Assembly (NCBI RefSeq): GCF_003989665.1
Contig: NZ_RZIJ01000002.1
Coordinates: 1 to 64,000, forward strand
Reading direction: 5' to 3'
DNA from: Azospirillum doebereinerae
GTDB taxonomy: Bacteria > Pseudomonadota > Alphaproteobacteria > Azospirillales > Azospirillaceae
DNA: 64,000 nt
The notes under the pieces are model-generated. The model was not told the origin of the DNA, searched no databases, and saw nothing but the letters and a program-made list of their open reading frames with translations. Position 1 is the stretch's first letter; every line of letters starts with the position of its first letter. Shown here piece after piece: positions 23,875 to 33,164 of this stretch. Both the position numbers and the translations under genes were made by a program.

Positions 23875-25289
23875 TACAGGATCTCCGCGATGTAGTCGTT
23901 CACCAGATGCGAGCGGAAGGTGATGTGCTCGGCCGGGTACGGCGGGGTGAAGTCGAAGTTGAAGAAGACCTTGCCCTGCGCGATGTTGGCCGCGCTGTTG
24001 AGGTCGGGGTCGGGCCAGCAGCGGCCGCCCAGGATGGCGCCCTGCGCGGTGAGGCTGCGGAGGTAGGCGTTGACGCCCTCGGTCACGTCCTCCAGGTAGG
24101 TGCGGGTGATGTTGCGGTCGACCGCCCACAGATGCGCCCGCTGAAGGCTGTCGTTGATCATGTCGGCCGTGCGGCGGACCGACAGGAAGGCCCATTTGGG
24201 ATCCGACGAGCAGCTGCGGTTGCCCCACAGGCGGAAGCCGTCCTCGCGGATGACCGTGGCGACCTCGTGCTCGTTGAGGTAGTTGGCCCGGCAGTTCGCG
24301 TCGCCCAGGATGAAGTCCACCGCGCGCGAGGTGCCGACGATGCCGTTGATGGTCTGGTTGGACGGGCTCCACCAGAAGCCCCGGTCGTTGTCCATCCGGG
24401 CGATCAGCCCGGCGACGCGGGCCGACAGCGGCTCGGCGGCGGGGACGCCGTCGGCCGTCACCAGCCCCCAGGGATCCACCACGAACACGCGCGGCGAGCC
24501 CCAGTCGCCGCGGTAGGCGACCGCCGCCTCGTCCGTGCTGCCGGGGCCGTCGGCGATGATGACGGCGCGGGTGCGCTCGGCGATGCCGAGCAGTTCGGCG
24601 ACCACCGCGTTGGCCACGTCACCGAGGTTGACGGTGGCGGTGGCGCCGCTGCCGGCCCCGGTGACGGTGGCGCTGGCGTTGGTGTAGCCGCGCCCCGGCT
24701 TGGTGACGGTGATGCCGGTGACGGCGCCGTCCAGCACGGTGACCGTGGCCTCCGCCCCGGTGCCGTTGCCGGTGATGGCGACGGTGGTGGTGCCGGCCGT
24801 GTAGCCGCTGCCGCCCGCCGCCACGGCGATGCCGGTGACGCCGCCCACCGTGCGCTGGTGGGTGAAGCCCGGCGCGCAGAGGATGCGCGGGGTCAGCCCC
24901 AGCACCGTGCGGGCGGCGAGCAGCGCGTGGACGCCCTCGTAGGCGCCGGTGGCGCCGTCCACCCCACCCAGGACGTTGGCCAGCGTGGCGGAGGCCTTGG
25001 CGGAGTCGTCCGCCCCGGTCCCCTCCGCCACGCGGATCACCACCACCATGGCGCCGGCTTGGTCGAAGATGCCGTCGACGGCCGCCGGCAGGGTGCCGGT
25101 GTCGCCCAGCTTGGCCGCCTGCGCGCGGGAGCCGGCGACGAGGACCGGCGTGTTCAGCGGAAAGGCAGTGGCGTCCGCCTGCGGGGCGGTGCCGACGAGG
25201 CCGATGATGGAAGATTTGACGGTGCGGATCGGGCGGGGGCCGTTGTCGATCTCGACAACTTCCACTCCGTGAAGGAACTGTTCGGGCAT
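23874..25289 (-). CDS. FI: Contractile tail sheath protein
   Basis: A 471-residue sheath, P2 FI family. N-terminal HGVEVVEIDNGPRPIRTVKSS and C-terminal domain (about 290-471: GFWWSPSNQTINGIVGTSR, RRTADMINDSLQRAHLW, TFRSHLVNDYIAEIL) are typical. It is about 75 residues longer than P2 FI. The excess is at about 147-225, two tandem Gly/Thr-rich units of the form VTGIxVxxxGxGYT...ATVTxxGxGAxATV, inserted in the outer domain. The insert would decorate the particle surface. Confidence 0.94.
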   Translation of the reverse strand: MPEQFLHGVEVVEIDNGPRPIRTVKSSIIGLVGTAPQADATAFPLNTPVLVAGSRAQAAKLGDTGTLPAAVDGIFDQAGAMVVVIRVAEGTGADDSAKASATLANVLGGVDGATGAYEGVHALLAARTVLGLTPRILCAPGFTHQRTVGGVTGIAVAAGGSGYTAGTTTVAITGNGTGAEATVTVLDGAVTGITVTKPGRGYTNASATVTGAGSGATATVNLGDVANAVVAELLGIAERTRAVIIADGPGSTDEAAVAYRGDWGSPRVFVVDPWGLVTADGVPAAEPLSARVAGLIARMDNDRGFWWSPSNQTINGIVGTSRAVDFILGDANCRANYLNEHEVATVIREDGFRLWGNRSCSSDPKWAFLSVRRTADMINDSLQRAHLWAVDRNITRTYLEDVTEGVNAYLRSLTAQGAILGGRCWPDPDLNSAANIAQGKVFFNFDFTPPYPAEHITFRSHLVNDYIAEIL

Positions 25290-25298
25290 GGGGGGTTC

Positions 25299-25487
25299 CT
25301 AGTCGAGGTTGAAACGAAGGCGGCCCGCACAGGGGCGGGCCGGGAAAGGGGTGGGGATCAGGTTGACGTATCGGTGCAGCAGGTCGCGGGCACCTTCGTC
25401 CGGTTCGATGGATACGGTGGAGTGGTCCGGCGGACCGAACAGCATGCGGAACACCGCGGCCACGGCCCACCGCAGGGGCGCGGTCAT
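25299..25487 (-). CDS. Small tailocin protein, hypothetical
   Basis: A 62-residue protein starting MTAPLRWAVAAVFRML, with an N-terminal hydrophobic helix and a polar C-terminus (EPDEGARDLLHRYVNL). Its ATG abuts the stop of the preceding small gene (TGAATG), suggesting coupled translation. It lies between fibre-assembly genes and the sheath. No family recognised. Confidence 0.5.
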   Translation of the reverse strand: MTAPLRWAVAAVFRMLFGPPDHSTVSIEPDEGARDLLHRYVNLIPTPFPARPCAGRLRFNLD

Positions 25488-25628
25488 TCACGCCACGGTG
25501 GAGCCATAGTCGCCGAGCCTTGTCCAAGCGGTTGGACATTGTTTCGTCGGGTGCCCCGCCGGCCAGCGGGTTTCCAATAGTTTATCCACCGCCACCAGCA
25601 TATTCTGGATGAAGCGGTCCATGCCCAT
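25488..25628 (-). CDS. Small tailocin protein, hypothetical
   Basis: A 46-residue protein starting MGMDRFIQNMLVAVDKL. The ATG at 25628 shares a base with the stop of the upstream gene (TGATG), and its own stop touches the next ATG. The double coupling argues for a real gene despite the size. It has an amphipathic N-terminal helix and a polar tail. No function assigned. Confidence 0.5.
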   Translation of the reverse strand: MGMDRFIQNMLVAVDKLLETRWPAGHPTKQCPTAWTRLGDYGSTVA

Positions 25629-26266
25629 CAGGGGGCCGGCCAGTCGATCGGGAAGACAGTGGCCACGGCCGCAGGAGTGCTTGCGTCCCGGATAGTTTTC
25701 AAGGCGCCCTGCCGCAGCCCTTCGATCTGGGCGTTGACGGGTGTCCAGGCCGCAGCGGTGCCGACAATTAGTGCGGCAATCGTCGTAATCGTTTGGCCCG
25801 TATGCTCGGCCTCGGCCGACAGATAAGGATAGCTGGCGGGATCGGGGGCCGGGTCCGCCTGGAAGGCCCGCGCTTCACGGTCCTTTTCGATGTATGTCCC
25901 TTCCTGTCCGATAGCCACAGTAATGAACCGTGCGCGGGCTTTGCCCGCGTCTTGGTTCACCACTGCGATGGCTTCTGCCTGTCGCCGTTTTAGTTCGGCA
26001 ACCTCTTCCGCCGCTACTTCCTCAGCGGGCAGCGGCACGGGGGTGGGGCGGACCACCACCACCCGGCGCAACGCGTCAGGTTGAGGCACCGGTTCGGCCA
26101 GCCGGTGGGTACGGGGGTCGAATCCCACCACCTGCCGGTCCATCGGCCAAAACCCGGTACCGTCCCCCAAATCCGCCAAACGGGAGAGAGGCAGCTCGGC
26201 CACATCCGGGGGAAGCGACGCGAACCATCCCAGCACGGTGAGGCCGGCCAAATCTATTTTGAACAA
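25628..26266 (-). CDS. Probable tail-fibre assembly / accessory protein
   Basis: A 212-residue protein. The N-terminal 75 residues contain short beta-like phrases (FWPMDRQVVGFDPRTHRL). A charged helix follows at about 85-105 (EEVAAEEVAELKRRQAEAIAV), then a helical C-terminal domain. The mid helix with a C-terminal globular region right after a fibre gene resembles the DUF4376/tail-fibre-assembly type chaperones. This is inference from layout; residue conservation is weak. Confidence 0.55.
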   Translation of the reverse strand: MFKIDLAGLTVLGWFASLPPDVAELPLSRLADLGDGTGFWPMDRQVVGFDPRTHRLAEPVPQPDALRRVVVVRPTPVPLPAEEVAAEEVAELKRRQAEAIAVVNQDAGKARARFITVAIGQEGTYIEKDREARAFQADPAPDPASYPYLSAEAEHTGQTITTIAALIVGTAAAWTPVNAQIEGLRQGALKTIRDASTPAAVATVFPIDWPAP

Positions 26267-26278
26267 GCGATGCCTCCG

Positions 26279-28021
26279 TTATGGAATGGTAAGCGATTGC
26301 AGTCCGCCGGTGTAACCGAAACGGTACACCTGCCCTTCCACAATCAGGACCACGCGGCCGTTGGCACCGCCCGTGCCGGGGGCGCCGCCAGTACCCGCAC
26401 CGTTGCGTTCCGCGTCTGAAGGATTTGCCGGATTCTGGCCGGCCCCCACCGCAGTGGCGCCTTTGGCCGGGGTCTTCCGGAACCCGCTTCCGCCGCCACC
26501 AGAGCAACGGACAAACCCGTTGCCATTACCCACCGGGCCGCCGCCTCCCCCGAAGTAACCACCGCCGCCGCCGCCGGAGTAGATGTCTTCTCCGAGCCCT
26601 TGTTGACCACCGCCCGCACCGTTACCGCCGCCTGCGTAGCCTCCAAGCCCCCGGTTGCTGCCTATACCCGTCCCCGCACGACCACCTTGCATGGCGGCTC
26701 CCGCGTCTGCCGGGGAGGTACTAGGCACGCCACCAGCGGTCTGCGTGCCCCCTGTTGCGAACTGGTTGTACCCGCCCGAGGCGTTTCCGCCACTGTCGCC
26801 GCCACCCGCACCACCAGCAGAGCTATCAGTGAATCCACCACCACCTCCTCCTCCCGCCATTGCGATAGCCGTAACTTGCGAGGGTGCTCCGCTGAATACG
26901 CCTGAGTAGCCGCCACCACCGCCACCAGAACCGCCACCACCGCCGCCACCCACAACGATGGTCAGCGATACACCCGGTGCGAACGTGTCGGCGTATTCGG
27001 TGTAACCGCCACCTCCCCCCGCCGGTTGATAGCCGCCGCCTCCCCCAGCCCCCCAAATCTTCATCGTCACAGATTTGGCAAAATTGTTGGTGGTGGTGAA
27101 GGAGCGATCACCGGACCAAGGCCCGTATCCATACTTCATGCCCCTGTACCGGACCCGTAGGTGATATTTGGTGGACGTGGCGTAGGTGCCAGGAGGCGGG
27201 GCGGTGGACGTTTTGTTGGTGGCGTCGTTGATGGAAGACCAAACCAGCGTGCCGCTGCCGGCCGGACCGGTGCGCAACTCCCAATCGGTCGCAGCGTGCG
27301 TGTCCGTGCCGTTGGTCACCGTCATGGCGGCCGTCTGGAAAGTCAGCAGGTTGTTTTGGTTGGTGGCGCCTTCAGCCGGGCTGGAGCCGGCGAACGCCGG
27401 TGCGTCCACGCTTTCGTACCGCGTGGTGAAGGTCGAAACCGGGGACCACTCAGACACCACGCCATCCCCATCCTTGTGGTAGGCACGGACGAAATAGGCG
27501 GTGCTGCTGTTCAGCAGGGGCGCAACCCACGTTGTCGCCGGCGCAGCCTCCCCGCTGTCGGCGGCCAAGGTGGTGAATGCCGCATCGGTGGCAATCTGCA
27601 CCCGCAGGGCGGCCTGCGCTATGCCGTACAGGCTCCCATACGCTGTCGTTGTAATGCTGGGGGCTCGCGTCACCGCTGTTGCACTGTTGGACGGTGCGGC
27701 GATGGCCGGTGCACGTACCAGCGGACTCCCCACCCCTGCGGCGGATGCCTTGGCCTTGAACGTGGGGTTGTCGATGTTCGAAAGGTCTTTTGCAGCCTTT
27801 CCGTTTTCCAAAGCGACGGCCCGATCTTCTAGGTTGTTCGCCCGATCTTCTAGGCTATCCGTTCGGCCGTCCAGTTCAGTAATGTCCGCGTCCACCTGCG
27901 CGATGGTCTCGCGCAGGCGCATCACATCGCCGTCCGCCGGGTTGGCGTCGTCGTGCAGGAAATTGTCCGGATGGGGAAGCGGGTACCCCCTCCCCGTCCG
28001 GTCGTCGTGTGGAACGGCCAT
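26279..28021 (-). CDS. Tail fibre with glycine-rich receptor-binding tip
   Basis: A 580-residue fibre. Order: N-terminal MAVPHDDRTGRGYPLPHPDN attachment segment; a coiled coil at about 35-75 (QVDADITELDGRTDSLEDRA); two fibronectin-III-like domains (about 110-300, with TAYFVRAYHKDGDGVVSEWS and TKYHLRVRYRGMKYGYGPWS); and a C-terminal region (about 305-560) with many Gly4-8 runs. Gly-rich tips of this kind form polyglycine-helix sandwiches in adhesins of several phages and carry host-range loops. It probably sets which bacteria the particle binds. Confidence 0.8.
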   Translation of the reverse strand: MAVPHDDRTGRGYPLPHPDNFLHDDANPADGDVMRLRETIAQVDADITELDGRTDSLEDRANNLEDRAVALENGKAAKDLSNIDNPTFKAKASAAGVGSPLVRAPAIAAPSNSATAVTRAPSITTTAYGSLYGIAQAALRVQIATDAAFTTLAADSGEAAPATTWVAPLLNSSTAYFVRAYHKDGDGVVSEWSPVSTFTTRYESVDAPAFAGSSPAEGATNQNNLLTFQTAAMTVTNGTDTHAATDWELRTGPAGSGTLVWSSINDATNKTSTAPPPGTYATSTKYHLRVRYRGMKYGYGPWSGDRSFTTTNNFAKSVTMKIWGAGGGGGYQPAGGGGGYTEYADTFAPGVSLTIVVGGGGGGGSGGGGGGYSGVFSGAPSQVTAIAMAGGGGGGGFTDSSAGGAGGGDSGGNASGGYNQFATGGTQTAGGVPSTSPADAGAAMQGGRAGTGIGSNRGLGGYAGGGNGAGGGQQGLGEDIYSGGGGGGYFGGGGGPVGNGNGFVRCSGGGGSGFRKTPAKGATAVGAGQNPANPSDAERNGAGTGGAPGTGGANGRVVLIVEGQVYRFGYTGGLQSLTIP

Positions 28022-28034
28022 GCCGAACCTCCCG

Positions 28035-31000
28035 TCAAAGAGCGATGCCCGTCAGCTTGCGCAGGTACGGCCGGTTGGCCGGGGAGCCGTTCAGCACCAG
28101 CCGCAGGCGGGTGGTCTTGTCGGTGCCGACCCCCGTCAGCCCGGTGGCCTTGAACACGCGCTCCTCCCAGCCATCGCCGACCGGGCTGCCGCTGGCGAAC
28201 GGCACCGGAACCCAGTTGCCGGTGGTGGCGCTTTCCGCGTAGACGGCGACGGTGGCCGTGCCCGGCAGGATGCATTCCAGCGCCACGGTCAGCGCGAAGC
28301 CGGTGCCCGCCGGGAAGCGCCGCGACACGTAGTCCGCCGTCACCTCAAGCTTGCCCATCGCCGTCTTGGCGGCCGGGTACAGCACCGGGGACACGCTGCC
28401 GCCGCCGGTCAGCCGGGCCTTGACGGTCACGTTGCCGGTGATGGCGTCCGACAGGTTCAGCGGCTGCATCTCCGTCAGGGTGTGGATGCGGCCCGAGGCG
28501 TCGACCACCACGAACTCCACGTCCGTGCTGGCCGCCGGGCGCTCCACCGCCGCCAGCGCGATCATGTCCGACACCGCGGTGACGCTGTAGGTGCCGAGCG
28601 TGATCTCCTTGGGGGTGCTCGAATACTCGGCCGCCAGCAGGCGGAAGGTCAGGTCCTTCTCCTGGTGCGGGGTCCAGGTGACGGCGTTGCTGGAGGACAG
28701 CAGGACGCCGATCTGGTAGGGCTGGCGCGTCACCCAGCCGTTGACCGGGTCGTACTTTCCGAGCTCCGCAACCGCCACCGCGTGGTCGGCGTCGTCGGTC
28801 AGGATCACCAGCGCGTAGTCCTGGCCGCCCTGGGCCACGAAGGGGTCGAAGGTGACGCGGGTGTGCCCGCCGCCCGTGACGATGGCCGAGGCCGCGACGC
28901 GGCCCTCGGTCAGCACGGTGCGGGTGGGGACGCCGTTCTCCGTCTCGCGGATCTGCACGATGACCGGGGACGGCCCGCCCTTCGCCGTGAACCACAGATC
29001 CACCGCGTGCAGCACGCGGGTGTCGGGCAGGACGAAGGTCTGGGCCAGCGGATCGGTGTGGTCCTCGAAGATGGTGACGATGCGGCGGCGCGTCTCCGTG
29101 GTGATGACGCCGCGCCCGACGTAGCTGGTCACGCCGTAGCTGCCGTTCCGCCCGCGCAGCTCCACCCGCTTGGAACCCTCGGGGATGCCCGCCGGGATGG
29201 CGAAGGAGCCGTTCAGCACGCCGAGGCTGCTGGCGACCGGGCGGACGCCCGGCGTCAGGTCGATGCCGTCGAACTTGACGTAGTCCAGCGTCTCGGCCGG
29301 GTCGAAGTTCTCCGCCGTGTACTGGACGGTCAGCTGGCGCAGGAACTGCGCCGACGCGGCGCTGGTGGACACGAAGGCGTCGGACAGCTCCGACCGGGTG
29401 GAGGTGACGCGCGACACGCCCGGCACGAAATGGCCGGTGATGACGAAGCGTTCCGTGACGTCGTCGGTGAAGACCGTGTTGGTGACGGTCCACTCGTCGA
29501 TCGCCGGCGACAGGGTGATCTTCGCCGGAACCGGCTCGAACGCCTGGTAGGGGTTCACCTTCATCGAGCCGGTGCGCTGGATCTGCTCCAGCATCGGCAC
29601 CAGCGCGTAGTCCAGCGTGGTGAAGCCCGACGCCGAGGTGTAGATGCCGTTGACCCCGATGGGCAGGGTCAGCATCTCGCCGACGATGGCCGCCGACTGC
29701 ACCACGCCCGCGTCCCGGCCGCTGCCGTCCACAAAGGGATCCACGAAGACGCCCTTCTTGGCACCGGCCTCGCGGATGCTGGCGTCGGTGCGCAGGTTGG
29801 AGGTGGCCCACAGGCCGTACAGCTCCATGATCTGGCCGCGCATGTCCTCGATGTCGGAGACCGGGATGGCGCGGACGGCGATGTTGCCGACCACCGGCCG
29901 GTTGGCGGCCCTCCAGTCGTGGGTGACGGTCGCCAGCGCCAGCGCGTCGGACGGCGGGAGGGGTGCGGCGGGCTGGCGGGTGCGGGACACGCCCTTCAGC
30001 CGCGACAGTTCGCCGTTCTGGTTCATCGCCAGCAGATCGACGCGCGGCATCTTCCAGGCGTAGTCCACGTAGACGGTGGTGCCGTTGACCACCCCCGACA
30101 CCGTGAAGCCGTCGTCGTCGGCGGCGCTCCACACGGCGCTGTCGATGTAGCGGTAGGTCACGGTGTAGGTGCTGCCGGGCGCCGGCTCGGTGCCGCCGGG
30201 GCTCCAGTCGATCTCGTCGCCCGACACCGTGTAGCTGGTGCCCGGCGCGTAGGTCGTGCCGGCCTGGGTCACCGACACGACCTGGACCACGCTGCTGTCC
30301 GGCAGGGTGTCCACCGCGCCGGTGTAGGCGCCATGGGTGACGGTGACGGTCTTCTCCTTGGTTACCTTCACGTCGCGCACGACCGACAGCGGCCCCCGGT
30401 TCAGGGTGATCCGCATCGACCCGCCGCCGGCGTTGGTGAAGACGTGCGGCTCCGATTCCACGCTTTGCAGGTCCGGATCCACCGGATAGCGCAGGCGGGC
30501 ACCGTGGACGCGCTCCACCTTGTAACCGTTGATGTTGGCGCGCCCCTCGGCCAGGGAGAAGACGTGCTCGCCGTTGCTGGTCTCCAGATAGGCGGCGCTC
30601 AGGCCGGACACCACGTAGAAGCCGCCGTTGGCCTCACGGTCGTAGCGGGCCAGCGCGCTGGCGACGGCGTCCATCGCCGGCGGGGTGACGCGGTTGTCGA
30701 GAACGCCGTTCGTCACGGTGTAGATGGCGTGGAACGCCCCGCCGCCGCCGTCGCCGGACGCGCCGCCCTCCCAGCCCCAGGCCAGGGCGAACGTGCGCCG
30801 CGCGGCGCCGGGCTCCAGATAGCCGTCCGTGCCGACCGCCGGGTCGCGCAGGCTGGGATCCTCCAAGGCCGTGACGACGCTTTCGGTGTAGCGGACGCCG
30901 ACGGCCACGCGCCCCTCGACGGGAATGGTGAAGGCACCGGCCGGCACCGGGCGGATGGCACCGCGCAGGAAGACTTCGCCCGACTCCAGCGTCACGGCGC

Positions 31001-31205
31001 CGGTGTCGGGATCGACCATGATGCCGGCGCCCTTCACCGGGTCGCCTTCCTTGTAGATGGCGCCGCCCAGGCCCGCGATGCGGTTCCCCAGGATCGATTG
31101 CAGCTCGTTCAGTTCGCGGGCCTGCAGGCCGTCGCCGGCCAGGAACAGGATTTCCTCGTGACGCTTGGTCGCGTCGAACAGGTTGTAGTAACGGTCCAGG
31201 GTCAT
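28035..31205 (-). CDS. Large fibre/baseplate protein, DUF4815 family
   Basis: A 1056-residue protein. The N-terminus (YYNLFDATKRHEEILFLAGDGLQARELNELQSIL) matches DUF4815, found on large phage tail proteins. The rest is mostly beta, with repeated Thr/Val-rich segments, and two carbohydrate-binding-like beta-sandwich regions near the C-terminus (about 690-900 and 930-1050, e.g. DTRVLHAVDLWFTAKGGP, ILPGTATVAVYAES). P2 and R-pyocins lack it. It is likely a peripheral fibre or fibre platform, next to the Gly-rich fibre. Confidence 0.75.
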   Translation of the reverse strand: MTLDRYYNLFDATKRHEEILFLAGDGLQARELNELQSILGNRIAGLGGAIYKEGDPVKGAGIMVDPDTGAVTLESGEVFLRGAIRPVPAGAFTIPVEGRVAVGVRYTESVVTALEDPSLRDPAVGTDGYLEPGAARRTFALAWGWEGGASGDGGGGAFHAIYTVTNGVLDNRVTPPAMDAVASALARYDREANGGFYVVSGLSAAYLETSNGEHVFSLAEGRANINGYKVERVHGARLRYPVDPDLQSVESEPHVFTNAGGGSMRITLNRGPLSVVRDVKVTKEKTVTVTHGAYTGAVDTLPDSSVVQVVSVTQAGTTYAPGTSYTVSGDEIDWSPGGTEPAPGSTYTVTYRYIDSAVWSAADDDGFTVSGVVNGTTVYVDYAWKMPRVDLLAMNQNGELSRLKGVSRTRQPAAPLPPSDALALATVTHDWRAANRPVVGNIAVRAIPVSDIEDMRGQIMELYGLWATSNLRTDASIREAGAKKGVFVDPFVDGSGRDAGVVQSAAIVGEMLTLPIGVNGIYTSASGFTTLDYALVPMLEQIQRTGSMKVNPYQAFEPVPAKITLSPAIDEWTVTNTVFTDDVTERFVITGHFVPGVSRVTSTRSELSDAFVSTSAASAQFLRQLTVQYTAENFDPAETLDYVKFDGIDLTPGVRPVASSLGVLNGSFAIPAGIPEGSKRVELRGRNGSYGVTSYVGRGVITTETRRRIVTIFEDHTDPLAQTFVLPDTRVLHAVDLWFTAKGGPSPVIVQIRETENGVPTRTVLTEGRVAASAIVTGGGHTRVTFDPFVAQGGQDYALVILTDDADHAVAVAELGKYDPVNGWVTRQPYQIGVLLSSSNAVTWTPHQEKDLTFRLLAAEYSSTPKEITLGTYSVTAVSDMIALAAVERPAASTDVEFVVVDASGRIHTLTEMQPLNLSDAITGNVTVKARLTGGGSVSPVLYPAAKTAMGKLEVTADYVSRRFPAGTGFALTVALECILPGTATVAVYAESATTGNWVPVPFASGSPVGDGWEERVFKATGLTGVGTDKTTRLRLVLNGSPANRPYLRKLTGIAL

Positions 31206-31218
31206 GATGGCGGGTTCC

Positions 31219-31956
31219 TTAGAACGTCACGACGAATTCGAACGTCTCGCGGGTGGAGGGCTGGCGGACGATGGGAACGGAGTGCTGGAGCAGCAGCAGG
31301 ATGCCGGGCTCCTCCACCTCCGCCGCGCTGAAGTAGCGCTGGCCGGCTGGCAGCGCCGGGTCGGTCAGGGAGCCGACGAACAAGGCCTGCTCGCGCACCG
31401 TGGCGGTGGCCGCGTCCGCGAAATCGAAGCGGACCCGGACGAACAGATGCTGGGTCGGATTGGTGGACACCGCGTAGCGCCCGGTCGGAACGACGATCCC
31501 TCCGTCGGGATCGGGGGTGACGAAGGCCACCTCCTCGACCAGCCGGCGGCCCACCTCGGCGCGCAGGGCGGTGGCGGCGGGATCCTCCGCCGGGCGGTCC
31601 ACCCGGTAGGTCGCGTGGATCTGGGCGCCGGCGACGATGGCGCCCCCCGCCAGCCGGATCAGGGTGCCGGCGGCGGCGTCCAGCGTGTAATCGACGCCGG
31701 CCGCATAGAGCGTGCCTTCGGGCGGCGTCACCGGGTTGCCGGCCTCGTCCACCGTGCCCGGCACATAGCCGGGAGAGGTGACCGAGACGGCGGACAGCCC
31801 GTGATGGGGCAACACCAGAGTGTCCGAGGTGAAGGTGAAGGCGCCGGATTTGGTGGTGTCCCAATCCGGGTTGCCCTCGCCCAGCGCGATGTGCAGGGGT
31901 TGCGCCTTGATGGCAGCGGCAAGCGCCGCGCGACCGCTGCGCGTGAGAATGGCCAT
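31219..31956 (-). CDS. Tailocin baseplate-fibre protein, unassigned
   Basis: A 245-residue protein starting MAILTRSGRAALAAAIKAQPLHIALGEGNP. An N-terminal helix is followed by beta-rich sequence with YAAGVDYTLDAAAGTLIRL and a C-terminal YFSAAEVEEPGILLLLQHSVP. The opening TRSGRAALAxAIKAxPxHxAxGxGxPxWD recurs in contractile-tail loci between gpI and fibres, suggesting a connector that holds fibres on the baseplate. Start ATG 31956; the frame is open upstream inside gpI. Confidence 0.6.
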   Translation of the reverse strand: MAILTRSGRAALAAAIKAQPLHIALGEGNPDWDTTKSGAFTFTSDTLVLPHHGLSAVSVTSPGYVPGTVDEAGNPVTPPEGTLYAAGVDYTLDAAAGTLIRLAGGAIVAGAQIHATYRVDRPAEDPAATALRAEVGRRLVEEVAFVTPDPDGGIVVPTGRYAVSTNPTQHLFVRVRFDFADAATATVREQALFVGSLTDPALPAGQRYFSAAEVEEPGILLLLQHSVPIVRQPSTRETFEFVVTF

Positions 31957-31976
31957 GGCCGAAGCTCCGAAGTGTT

Positions 31977-33164
31977 TCAGGCGGTGGTGGCGTGCGAGGC
32001 GCCGATGATTTCGCGGGTGCCGGACCAGCGGGACCGGGGCCACGCCGTGGCGGACCAATGCTGCCCTCGGTACGCGGCCGAGGAGGCCCGGCCAGTTTCC
32101 GTCCGGTCGATGCCGCCGGACACGCCGCCGTTGACCGCAAGGCTGGAATGCCCGGCGTGGCGCAAGGCAACGGCGGCTCCCAGGCCGTCGTAAGCCGGCG
32201 CGTCCTGCGCCGTGACGCGGAGAAGCCGTTCGAACACCGGCACGCGGACGAGCCGGCGTGGCGGGCCGGACAGTTGGGCGCCGCCGGACAGGATCAGGCG
32301 CGGTCCCTCCTGGACCAGCCGGAACGGCTGGGTGCAGGCGTTGACGTTGCCCAACCGGGGGCCATCGGACAAGACGACCTGCGCCTTGGTGAAGCGGCGG
32401 GCCGGACGCAGGCCACTCGGCTCCGGCACGCCCGAAACGGTGGCGCCGGTGACGAGACGGGTGTGCTGAAGGAGGGGCCACAGGCGCGGCTTGGCCCCGT
32501 CCATGGCGCTGCGATCCAGCCGGAACCCGGTGACATAAGCGGTGTGGGCGGCGTGGACGGGCGCTACGGCGGCATCCACCCCCGCGACGCCAAGCAGCGC
32601 CCCCCCTGGACTACGGCGGCCGAAGGAAAGTTGGACACCGTCCGGACCGGCCACGCCGCTGCAATCGGACAGCAGACCGCCGCCGTCCAACCCGGACTTG
32701 TCCAGACGGAAGCGGCGGATGTCGTAACCGTGGAAGATGCGGGCCAGCCGGGACCGGGCCGGAGAGGCGAGCCGCGCCAGCCCGATCAGGTCGAGCACGG
32801 CGCGGGGATCGGGCACCAGCCCCGGATCCACCATGAACTCCGCGAAATGGACGCCCGGCCCCTTCTCCTCCACCAGGACGCTGTCCAGGCCGCGCCAGCC
32901 GAAGGCCACCCGCAAGCCGGCGGGCGTCCCGCGGATGCGCTGCCACAGCACGCCCTCCCGGATCGCCCGCTGCGGATCCTCCAGATAGGGCGTGACCTCC
33001 CCCAACCCGTATTCCCACAGAAGCCAGGGCACCAGGGGGGCGGCCGCCCCCAGCTTGGCCCGGCGCAGCGGCGCCAGGCTGGGAAACCGGTCGTCAGCGG
33101 CGGTGGCCGCTTCCACGGCCCGCTCGAAACCGCTGGCGCTGGGCGGCAGAAGCGTGACGGTCAT
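31977..33164 (-). CDS. I: Baseplate wedge protein I with long C-terminal extension
   Basis: A 395-residue protein. The N-terminal 190 residues are gpI-like (RFPSLAPLRRAKLGAAAPLVPWLLWEYGLGEVTPYL, then the REGVLWQRIRGTPAGLRVAFGW core). P2 gpI has about 176 residues; the remaining 200 here form an extra domain with VTGFRLDRSAMDGAKPR and LSFGRRSPGGALL, probably for fibre attachment. ATG 33164 overlaps the end of J by four bases. Confidence 0.85.
   Translation of the reverse strand: MTVTLLPPSASGFERAVEAATAADDRFPSLAPLRRAKLGAAAPLVPWLLWEYGLGEVTPYLEDPQRAIREGVLWQRIRGTPAGLRVAFGWRGLDSVLVEEKGPGVHFAEFMVDPGLVPDPRAVLDLIGLARLASPARSRLARIFHGYDIRRFRLDKSGLDGGGLLSDCSGVAGPDGVQLSFGRRSPGGALLGVAGVDAAVAPVHAAHTAYVTGFRLDRSAMDGAKPRLWPLLQHTRLVTGATVSGVPEPSGLRPARRFTKAQVVLSDGPRLGNVNACTQPFRLVQEGPRLILSGGAQLSGPPRRLVRVPVFERLLRVTAQDAPAYDGLGAAVALRHAGHSSLAVNGGVSGGIDRTETGRASSAAYRGQHWSATAWPRSRWSGTREIIGASHATTA

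Noticed and set aside
27501..31331. 1276-residue plus-strand open frame
   Set aside because: Antisense to the DUF4815 protein and the fibre. The translation is Arg/Gly/His-rich with no domains.
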